Source: a virus. Taken from it: a stretch of 64,000 nucleotides of DNA. Position numbers and translations under genes: made by a program. The notes below the pieces were generated by a model. It searched no databases, was not told the DNA's origin, and saw nothing but the letters and a program-made list of their open reading frames with translations. Location: positions 62,001 to 126,000 of IMG/VR virus record IMGVR_UViG_3300033571_018919. One strand, 5' to 3'. Each line of letters opens with the position of its first letter. The first letter of the stretch is position 1. This document shows, one piece after another, positions 1-12,000 of this stretch.

Positions 1-63
1 AGAGATACTAATAATGTTCTTTATGCTTGGGGTCAGGATACATCAGGACAATTAGGTTTTTAA
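1..63 (+). CDS. 3' end of an RCC1-repeat protein (partial)
   Basis: An open frame runs from the window edge to a TAA at 61-63. Its 20 residues carry a typical RCC1 repeat core (LYAWGQDTSGQLG), the same unit that fills the next gene. The stop is directly followed by the ATG of the giant gene at 64. The gene is therefore the tail of a neighbouring RCC1-type fibre or adhesin gene; its size and 5' end lie outside the window. It could also be the N-terminal part of one larger gene that has been split. Confidence 0.7.
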   Translation, partial: RDTNNVLYAWGQDTSGQLGF

Positions 64-3000
64 ATGCCAACGAATTCACCAGTTTTATTAGGAAACAAAT
101 TACCATATAATTTACCAGAGCCTCAAAAAGTTGACAACAATAGTTGGACACAAGTTAGTGCATTTAACGACTTTACAGTAGGGTTGAGGTCTAACAGTAT
201 CTTGTATGCATGGGGCACAAATAATTCTTACCAAATTGGTGATGGTACTACACTAAACAAATCAACACCAACTCAAATTTCAAATAGTAGTTTCTTAGTG
301 GTAAGTGCGGGCTTTGATCATAGTGCTGCGATTACCACTAACAATACACTATTTGTTTGGGGAAACAGTGCTAGTACTTTTGTTCAAACTATTAATTTCT
401 CATGGACTAAAGTTGCAAGTTCAGGTAACCACACATTAGCTATTCGTAATGATAATACATTATGGACTTGGGGATTAAACACCGCAGGTCAATTAGGTGA
501 CGGTACAACTATTAATAAATCAAGTCCAGTACAAATTGGTTCAGGTACATGGAATGATATTAGTGCAGCAGTAAGTCATTCTGTAGCAATTGACAGTGAT
601 TACAAACTTTATGTTTGGGGTCAAAACAATGCCGGACAAATAGGCGACAATACATCGATTAACAAATCTAGTCCCGTTCAAATAGGTTCGAATAGTTGGC
701 TACAAGTTGCATCTGGTAATAGTTATACTGTTTCAATAAACTCATTAAATGAAATGTTTGCGTGGGGTTTAAACACAAGTTATCAACTTGGGGATAGAAC
801 AGTTATTAACAAATCTAGCCCTGTACAAATAGGTTCTACTTTTAGTTGGTCAAGTGTCAGTGCAGGCGTAGATCATAGTTTAGCAATAACAACCGATAAT
901 CAATTATATATTTGGGGTAATCCAGCTGGTGCAGGTATACAAGAACCAACTACAATATATTCATGGACGCAAGTAACCGCAGGTAATATTTACACAACTG
1001 CTATTAGAAGTGATGGCAGTCTTTGGACATGGGGTAGGAACACTGAAGGACAATTAGGTCAAAACAATGTTATACTTCAAAGTAGTCCTGTACAGGTAGG
1101 TAATAGTAGTTACACACAAGTATCAGGCAAATGGAGTCATACAAGTGCAATTAAAGCTGACAGTACAATAATAGGATACGGTAGCAATACATACGGGGAG
1201 CTTGGTGATGGCACAACTATTGCAAAATCAAATCCAGTTACATTATCTTCTAGCTTTACAAACACAAGCTGGACTTCAGTTAGTGCAAGTGTAAATCACA
1301 CAGCAGCAATTAGAAATGATGGTAGAATTTATATTTGGGGTTTAAATACATCAGGTCAATTAGGTGACAATACTGCAATAAGCAAATCAAATCCTGTTAG
1401 TTTAGCAAGCCCATTTGACACAAGTAGTTGGACACAAGTAGATTTAGGAAGAGACTTCGCCCTTGCAAGAAGATTAGATGGTAAATTATATGCATGGGGA
1501 TTTAATGATTTAGGACAATTGGGAATTGTAAATTCTACTTTCCCAATTGGTGGCGATACTTTAAACAGAAGCAATCCAGTATTAATCAGTGATAGTAGTT
1601 GGATTCAAGTAAGTGCAGGCTTTGATCATAGTTTAGCTATACGCTCGGACAATACATTGTGGACATGGGGTAGCAGTGTGGCCATAGGATTAGTGACAGA
1701 ACCAATGTCATGGCTCGCTGTGTCAGGTGGTGCAACACACACATTAGGTATAAGAGATAATGGCACGTTATGGACATGGGGTACTAATGATCAAGGTCAA
1801 TTAGGCAATTCAACAACTGTTATACGCTTAAGCCCAGTTCAAATCGGATTAACTAGATGGGCAAGTGTAAGTGCAGGTAGTAGTTATTCTCACGCTATTG
1901 ATCAAGCTGGTTTATTATATGCATGGGGTTTAAATTCAAGTGGACAGTTAGGCGATAATTCATCGATTAATAAATCAAGCCCAGTACAGATAGGATCTAG
2001 CAGCTGGATAGAAGTAACTGATGGGGTTAATCATACACTAGCAATTGATGCAGATGGTAGATTATATGGATGGGGTCAATTTACTAGTGGTCAAACAGGT
2101 GTATACGACGAAATTTATTCTTGGACACAAATCACTAGTGGATTGGGATTACGCACAGATGGTACCTTATGGGCTTGGGGGCAATTAACAGGTGATGGTA
2201 CTACAATTATTAGGTCTAGTCCAGTACAGATAGGGTCAAGTGATTGGTCCTCAATAGCGCCTATATTTTCTATGATTGATCCAAAAGCTGCATTAAAAAC
2301 AAACGGTACGCTTTGGATGTGGGGAACTAATGCACTAGGACAATTAGGACAAAATGATACCATTAATAGAAGTTCACCTGTACAGGTTGCAGGAAGTTGG
2401 AATCAAATAAGTGTGCAATCTGGTCATGCTGCTGCAAGAAATGTAAGCAATATTATCTATACTTGGGGCAAAAATGAAGCAGGCCAATTAGGTGATGGCA
2501 CTACAATCGATAAATCAAGTCCTGTTTTATTGAGTGGTGCGTTTGGTACTACTAGTTGGACATCTGTTAGTGTTGGCTGGTCTCATACCGCAGCTTTAAG
2601 AAATGATAACATAATTTATATTTGGGGCTGGAACAATCAGGGGCAGTTAGGTACTGGTCTTACCACAAGTAGATCCAATCCAGTAACTTTAGACGGAGCA
2701 TTTGCTACAAGTAGTTTTGTAGCTGTAAGCAGTGGTGCTTTACACACACTTGCCGTCAGATCCGATAGTAGACTAGTAGCATGGGGATATAATTTAGAAG
2801 GTTCTTTGGGTGACAATACAACTATTAATAAGTCAACACCTGTAGTAATTGGAACTAGTAGTTGGTCAGTAGTTACCGCTGCACGAACTAATAATCTAGC
2901 AGTCACTACAACAGGCACACTTTGGTTTTGGGGTGCTGATGGAGGTAGTGGCTCATCAGCTCAAAATGCCACTATTAACAGAAGCGCGCCAACACAAATA

Positions 3001-6000
3001 GGAGCATTAACTAATTGGGCATCAGCCGGTGTAGTTTCAGCAATAAACAATTTAGGTGTGGCATTTGTTTGGGGCTCGGGTGGATCAGCCAACACTTCAA
3101 ATACCTACTTACTTAATACAACAGTTGACGCATCAAGCCCCGTGCAAGTTGGCGGATTTAGATGGCCCCCTACGAAATACTATAGTCCACAACAAGTAGG
3201 AACAAGTAGTTTTTCTTTAGTAAGTGCAGGTAGTTCTTATTCAATGGGTATTAACGCAGAGGATTTATTATATGGCTGGGGAGTAAACAATTCAGGTCAG
3301 CAAGCAGATGGAACTACAGTAGCAAAATCAAGTCCGGTACAAATCACAACAAGTAGTTATATTAGTGTAAGTGCTGGATTCGATCATGTACTTGCTATTG
3401 CAAGTAATGGAACATTATGGACATGGGGAAATAGTGCAGCTATAGGATTAGTAGTTCAACCTCAATCGTGGTCAGAAATATCAAGTGGCAGTAGTCATAC
3501 ACTAGCAATACGTAGTGATGGTGCATTATTTGCCTGGGGTATCGGAACATCCGGTCAATTAGGTAACACTTTAGCAATTTCAAATTCAAGCCCAGTGCAA
3601 GTAGGAACAAGCAGTTGGAGTCAAGTTAAAGCCGGAACCAACGTTAGTTTAGCAATAGACACAAATAATCGATTGTTTGGATGGGGACTTAATACTTCAG
3701 CACAACTTGGCATCGGTGTAATTACAAATAGATCAAGTCCTGTGCTAATAACTTCTGGAAGTTGGATAGGATTAGCAGCCGGTGGCACACATACATTTGC
3801 AATTGATTCAACTAATAAACTTTATGGCTGGGGAAATAATGATTCAGGTCAAATCATACCATATGGAAGTTATTTTCCAACAGGCTACAGTCCTGTAAGT
3901 GCAGGTGGAGGATTCTTTGCTGCGATAAGAACATCTGATTCAGGATTATTACTTTGGGGTAGAAATAACTTTGGTCAATTAGGTCAAGGAAATACAATTG
4001 ACAGATCCAATCCTATACAGTTAGGTTCAAATAGTTGGAAACAAGTAGCAGCAGGTACAAGTTTTATTTCTGCTATTAGAAGTGACGACACATTATGGAC
4101 ATGGGGTTTAAACACCTCAGGTCAATTAGGAGATAACACATCAATAAGCAAATCAAGCCCTGTGCAAGTTGCTGGCTCATGGCTTTCAATATCAGGTGGT
4201 GCGACCCACGCATTAGGTGTTAAAATAGATAATACTCTTTGGAGTTGGGGTTCAAACGATGTTGGGCAATTAGGTGATAGTACCGTAGTAAATAAATCTA
4301 GTCCAGTACAAATTGGTACTAGAAGTTGGTCAAGTGTAAACGCTGGAAATAGTTATAGTTTAGCAATCGATACAACAGGTATCGTTTATGGTTGGGGTTG
4401 GAATACAAGCGGTCAATTAGGCGACGGCACAACTACGAATAGAAATTCTCCAGTATTACTAGCATCACCTTTTAATACTACTTCATTTTCTCAAGTCACT
4501 GCTGGATTTTCACATTCCTTAGGATTTACTACTTCTGGTTTATTATATTCATGGGGAGGTAATAGTGTAGGAGAATTAGGTTTAGGTCTTATTACTAGTA
4601 GATCAAACCCAACACAAATTACTCAATATTCTGGATTATTGCCTCAAAATGGTAGTTGGTCTTTTATTTACGCAGGACAACAAATTTCTACTGCTATCAA
4701 CAATAATAATTTATATGTTTGGGGATCAGGCGCTAGTGGACAATTAGGATTAGGCGATACTATTAATAGATCAATACCGGTACAAACAGGTATAGGATAT
4801 AGTTGGAAAGCTGCTGCACTAGAAGTAGCAACCAATTTGGGTGCAGGATATTTAAGGTCAGATAATTCAGTTTGGGTTACTGGAAATAATACATTTGGTA
4901 ACTTAGGCAATAGCACAACTGTTAATAGGTCTGCACCTGTGATAGTTGGTTCGACAAGCATATCAACTCCAGTACAAGTGGGTACAAGTAGTTGGAGTCA
5001 AATTAGCGCAGGTGCAAGTTACAGTGCAGGTATAGATAGTTTAGGAAAACTATATACTTGGGGATTAAATAATACCTATCAATTAGGTAATAATACAACA
5101 GTCGATAGAAATGACGTTATCAATCAATTAACTAATAGTAGTTGGACAAGTGTAAGTACTGGTTTGAATCACGTTTTAGCTATAGCATCAAATAATAGTT
5201 TACATGCATGGGGATCGGCTGCGGCTGTTGGATTGTCTAATGTCACCGCACTATCATGGAGTACAATTGCAAGTGGTGGACAATCATCACACCTTGCTGC
5301 TATTAGAAGTGATGGTGCATTATTTACTTGGGGTTTAAACACTAATGGCCAATTAGGTGATGGTACAACAATAAACAAATCAAGTCCAACACAAATAAGC
5401 GGAACTATTAGCTGGACTTCGGTAGCAGTAGATTTATCAAATACAATGGCTATCAGATTGGGCGGCACTTTATTTGTTTGGGGAGGTAACGCTAGTGGTC
5501 AGCTAGGATTAAGTGATACTATTAATAGATCAAATCCAGTATTGTTAGATTATAATAGTTGGAGTCAAATATCTGTAAACACATCTCATACAGCAGGTAT
5601 TAGAAGTAATCAACTGTATGTATGGGGAAATAATGTAAGTGGTCAAATTGGTGACAATACAACCATCAATAAATCAAGTCCTGTACAGGTAACTGGTAGT
5701 TGGAATTCAGTTAGCGCCGGCGCTCAATATACTATAGGTATAAACAATTCTAGTTTATTATTTGTTTGGGGCGTCAACGCTGCCTTCCAATTAGGTACAG
5801 GTAACACGGTTAGCAGATCAAGTCCTGTACAGATTGCAACAGGAACTAGTTATTCAATAATTTCTGCAGGACCAACACATGCGGTTGCAATAGATACAAC
5901 TAGTAAGCTATGGACATGGGGACAACAATCAAGCGTAGGGATTGATGTTAATTCATGGACTCAGGTTAGTATAGGTAATCAGTTTGTTCTAGCTATAAGA

Positions 6001-9000
6001 AATGACGGAAGATTATTTGCTTGGGGAGTCAATTCGTCTGGTCAATTAGGATTGGGTGATACGATACTAAGGTCTAGTCCTGTATTAGTGGGTAATAATA
6101 GTTGGTCGGCAATTTCAGCGGCTATTGGTGGAAATAATAGCGCAGGTATTGCAAGCGACGGTAAATTATTTACTTGGGGTAATAATAATACGGGACAATT
6201 AGGTGATGGCACAACAATAAACAAATCGAGTCCAGTACAGATTTCCTCAGGATCAAGCTTTAGTCTTGTTGCAGCAGGCCCAGGATTCCTGTTGGCTGCA
6301 TCTACTAATTATGCATTATTTACTTCAGGAGGTAATAGTGTTGGACAATTAGGTGATGGCACAACAATAAACAAATCTACTCCAGTACAAATAACTGATC
6401 CGTCAGTTCAAAGTTGGATTTTTATAAGTGCAGGAACTAGCTATAGTGGTGGCATAGATAATTTAGGAAAGTTATATACTTGGGGAACAAATTTCCTTGG
6501 TATTTTAGGTCATGGCGACACAATTAATCGTTCAAAACCAACTATAGTATCAGGATCGACTAGTTGGTCTAAAGTAAGTGCAGGTGGTGTTAACACATTA
6601 GGTATTACTAATTTAGGAGCACTATATGCATGGGGACAGAATAACGTAGGACAAATAGGTGATGGCACTACTATAAACAAATCTAGCCCAGTACAAATAG
6701 GTTCAAGTAGTTGGTCCGCAGTTGCAGCTAGTGATAGTGTATCTATGGCTATTAGGTCAGATAATACTCTATGGACTTGGGGGCATAATAGTGTAGGACA
6801 ATTGGGTATAGGTCTTACTACAAATAGATCAAGTCCGGTGCAAGTTGTAGCTGGCGCACAATGGTCTTCAATAGCTAGTTCTGGTAATAATACTATGGTA
6901 GCTATCTCAATAGCTACTGGAACTAGTAATAAACTTTACTTGTGGGGCTTCAATGCCTCAGGACAATTAGGTACAGGAGACACAGTAAATCGTAGTAGCC
7001 CCACATTACTAGCAGGAACTACAGGAACTGTTATACCAACTAAAATTTTAAATTATCAAAGCTTTAGCCAAGTAAGCACTGGTATATCTTACACTATAGC
7101 TAAAAGAGCTAATGACAATGTTTTAATGGGATGGGGTATTAATACTTCTGGACAGTTAGGAGATAATACCGCAACACAAGCAAGAAGGAGTAATCCTACA
7201 TTAATTGGATATAGAACTTTTGTAGACGCATCAGAAAATAATATTACCTCAGTAACATTCACTGGCTCACCAAAAAATGTTGATTTTAGTCCTTTTGCAA
7301 ATCAGCCATATAATACTGTCACTAGTGGTGGTAGCACACAATTTAGTGGATTAGGTGATGTCATTAACTGTGGCACAAACTCAGTATTTGCATTTGGTAC
7401 AGGTCCGTTCTGTATTGAGTTTTGGTGCTATAATAATATATTGAAAGCTGTAGCAGCAGTAACAACCAATCCATCTGTCACAAGTGTTACAGATTCATTC
7501 ATTGTGGGATGGGACGCCGCTGGTTCATATAACGTAGTGGTAGGAAATACTACATTTGCTTCTTCTCCGGGATTTATAAAGACTAATGTTTGGCAACATA
7601 TTGTTTGTTGTCGTGATAGTTCCAATAATGTGGCTGTGTTTATTGATGGTGTGCGAGGATCTCCCGGCGTCGTTGCTAGCAACTTAGTCAGAACAACATT
7701 AGGAATAGGAGATTTCCCTACAACCCCATCTCAAAATATTGATGGGTATTTGTCAAATGTACGTCTAGTTAAAGGTAGTTCAGTATATGATCCTACATTG
7801 TCAACGTTAACTGTACCAACTTCTCCTTTAACTGCTATAGCAAACACTGTTTTACTGACATGTCAAACGTTTGGAACCGCATACACAGGTAATATATCTG
7901 CTTTGGGATCAACAAGTGTATTTGGAAACTCAAATAGTCAGTTATATGTAACTGGTTTAGCAGCATCTGGTCAGTTAGGTGATAATACAACTATTAACAA
8001 ATCTAGTTCAGTACAGTTAGGTACAGGATACGTAGGTTTAAACACTAATTACAATACACCTACATTAATTTCAAATCAATCATGGTCTTCAGTAAGTGCA
8101 GGCACTAGTTATAGTTTAGCACTGAGAAATGATAATAGTTTGTTTGCTTGGGGACTTAATAGTTCAGGACAGTTAGGTGTTTCAAATGCAGTTGCAAGAG
8201 GATTCCCAACTCAAATAACAAATAATAGCAGTACGTTTACAGATAACAGTACAAATAATTTTACGATTACACCTAACCTTTATGCACGAATGGTGAATTT
8301 TACACCATTTGCAACAGTGCCATATGATACAAGTGTATATGGTGGATCAGGATCTTTTATATCAAATGATACATATGTAAGCATAGCTAGTAATGCAGCA
8401 TTCGACTTGCCGGGCGATTTTACTATTGAACTTTGGTTTTACCTAAATTTCCCACCGGTTGCCAATAGTGTAATGTTATTAGATCGTTGGGTTACAGGAG
8501 TCGCAGGAAGTTACCAATTATATTACAGAGGCACTGGAAGATCAATCACATTCCTTGTGGATAGCGCAACAGTATTATTACAAGATCCTTCACCTGATAC
8601 AATTTTACCAAACGTTTGGTATCATGTTGCAGTTGTTCGTAATGGGGTCGGATCAAATAATGTAACATTGTATATTAATGGTTTACCAAAAATTTCTGCT
8701 ACTTATACAAGTTCTCTAACAACTAGTAATACATTATACTTAGGGACTCAAGGTTCAACTCTCACCGCTGATTTAGATGGGTATTTGTCTAATGTGAGAA
8801 TAGTTAAAGGAGTTGCGGTATACACAAGTAGTTTTGTTGTGCCAACAAGTCCGTTGACCGCTATATCTGGTACTAGTTTGTTGACATGTCGTGATATAGG
8901 TTCAACAACAATATTCAATAAGTTTTCAGCAGGAGCAGCACACACTTTAATTAGAAATAGTGCTAGTACACAGGTATCTGCATTTGGGCTTACTACATCT

Positions 9001-12000
9001 GGACAACTTGGTTTAGGTGATACAATTAATAGATCAAGTCCTGTTATAGTAGGTAGTGGTACTCAAATCAATACTTACACAAATAGTCCTGTTCTAGTAA
9101 CACCAGGTACTAGTGGATATACACAAGTATTTGCTGGACAAAGCTTTAGTGTTGTAAAAAGAACTGACGAAGTTTATGTGTGGGGACTCAATAGTTCAGG
9201 TCAATTAGGTGACAATTCAATTATTAACAAATCAAGTCCTACGTTACTAAGTGCTGGCACAAACTTACAAATTGTGGATCAAAGTAATAGTGGCTTCTCA
9301 ATTTTACGAAATGGTACTGGATACTCTACTACAGTAGTACCATTTGCAGGCGCGATATCTGGTTATTTTGGTGGTTCTCCTAACGGATTGCAGGTTGTAA
9401 ACGCAAATCAATTAGATTTTGGAGTAGGTGATTTTTGTATGGAATGTTGGATATATCCAACATTATCATATTATCCTCTATCTGGTGTCTTCATGTCACA
9501 TGGACAGTATAATGGATCAGGCTACTATATAGGTATGTCATGCTATCAAGGAAACATTAGAGTAGCTATAAGTAATCCCAATACAACACTTACTACTACT
9601 GTAGGTGTGACTCCGTTTACCGCTAATACGTGGTATCATGTTGCAGTTATTAGAAACCAGTCTACTGTATTACCCTCAACAATGAATATGTATGTTAACG
9701 GTACAATTATTGGTTCTATAACCAATACAAATAATTATGATTCAGTAGCAAATGAAGGAATAGGTTCTGCTTTTGCAGGAAGTGGGGCAAGGTCACCATA
9801 CTATTATTTTACTGGATACATTAGCAATGTTCGTATTGTCAAAGGAAATTATGTTTATGGTGGTAATGGTGCCGTTGGTAATTTCACGCCTCCAACAAGC
9901 CCATTAGCAAAAACACAATCAGCAGGTACAAATATAAATGCTATAACAGGTAACGAAACTTCCTTATTGATTTACAACACACCTAGTTCGGTAACAGAAG
10001 TAAGTGAAGGTTTCAATTTAATTAGTGCTGGTTATACACATGTTACTTCTGTATCAAGCAATAATAAATTATATGCATGGGGATTAAACTCTAGTGGACA
10101 ATTTGGTACTGGTAATGCAGTAACGTATAGTTCTCCTGTGCTTGTCGGTAATAGTCAAATAATTAATACTGGTACATTAAGTCCGGTGCAAGTGAATTTT
10201 GGATTGCCGAATAGTTGGGCTAGTGTTGCAGCAGGACAATCATTTAGTATGGTTCGTGCATTTGATGGTAGTGTTTATGTTTGGGGATTAAATTCCTCAG
10301 GACAATTAGGACAAAGTGATTCGATTAATAGATCGAAACCAACGTTGGTTGGTGGTCAATTAAATGCTGTATTGGATGTTAGTTCAGCAGCAAATACAAT
10401 TACTAAATATGGAACCACATATACTACAACAACTGTACCAACTGCAGGAAGTGTTGCCGGATATTTTAATGGTGTTAGTGATTATCTAAGATGTGATGCT
10501 GCTTTATCTGGTCTGACAACTACTACTGCTCAATTTACAATTGAAGGATACGGTAATCCATCAACTTACAGTGGTTTTGCAAACGGTAGATTTATGATTG
10601 GCATCAACTCAAAAAGTTCAGGAACTAATAATTTATTAATAGGCGTAGATAGAATCTATTATAATGGAACAGAAATATCAAGTCTTAGTTTGCCATTAAA
10701 CACTTGGACACATTTTGCGGCTACTTTTGATGGGACGACATTCAGATACTTTATAGGAGGTGTTGAATCGTATTCAGAAGTTGCTGCACCTCAAACAGCA
10801 TTTAGTAATAATGTATTTTTAATAGGAACAGAGGCTGATGCTGCCGACGGAGGAACGTTAGGTAATTATTTACAAGGATATTTGTCAAATATTAGAGTAA
10901 CACCTCAAGCGTTGTATACAGGTACATTTACGCCTCCTACTGGTATTTTGACAACATCAAGCGTAGGGACTTCAGGTCCAAATGTTGCTGCAAGTTTATC
11001 AGGAACAGTTTCGTTCTTAACATATACGACAGCTGCCGCTACAATCGATGGGGCACAACCGTTTTATCAATCGTCTATAGCTGCAGGCGCAACTCATTCA
11101 ACAACTGTAAATGATTTTAATATTCTTTATGCATGGGGAGCAGGAGGGTCTGGTCAACTTGGAACAAATGCGATTAATAATTTATCAAGTCCGGTAGTGG
11201 TTGGTGGACAAACGAATGCTGATTTTAGAAGTCCAATATTAGCGGCATCAGGTAGTTGGTCAAGTGCAAGTGCAGGTGCTAGCCATAGTTTAGCAATAAA
11301 GGTCGATAATACATTGTATGGTTGGGGACTTAATAACGCGGGTCAACTTGGATTGAATAATACAATTGATAGATCAAGTGTTACACAAATTGATACAACA
11401 GATGCTTATGCTTCTGTGAGTGCGGGTAGCAGTACATCAATGGTAATTAAGTTAAATAATTTGCTTTATGCAACAGGTTTGGGTACTTCAGGGGTATTGG
11501 GTACAAATACTGCAATTAATAGAAGTAGTTTTGTTCAAGTTGGGTCAAATAGTTGGACTTTAGTATCAACTGGACTTACGACTTCAATGGGTATTGATTC
11601 AAATAACCTCTTGTATAGTTGGGGAGCAACAACACTAGGTCAGTTAGGCTTAAGCACAACTACTCCTGCTAGAAGTAACCCAACATTAGTACAAGGTATT
11701 AATCATCAAACAAAATCACCAACTTTAGTTGCAGGAAGTTGGAATGCAATTAACGCAGGATTATCACATACTGCTGCATTAAGAAATGCACAACTTTATA
11801 CATGGGGACTCGCAACTTCAGGCCAAATTGGAAATAATTCTGTTACAAACAGATCAAGTCCAGTTTTAATAGGAGCCGGACTAGTAACAATTGTAGATAT
11901 AAGTTCTTTTAGTAGAACCATATCTACTAGTGGTAGTCCATACTCACAAAACATTGTAATACCTTTTGCAAATACATCCTCAACTAGTTTTGATGGGAGT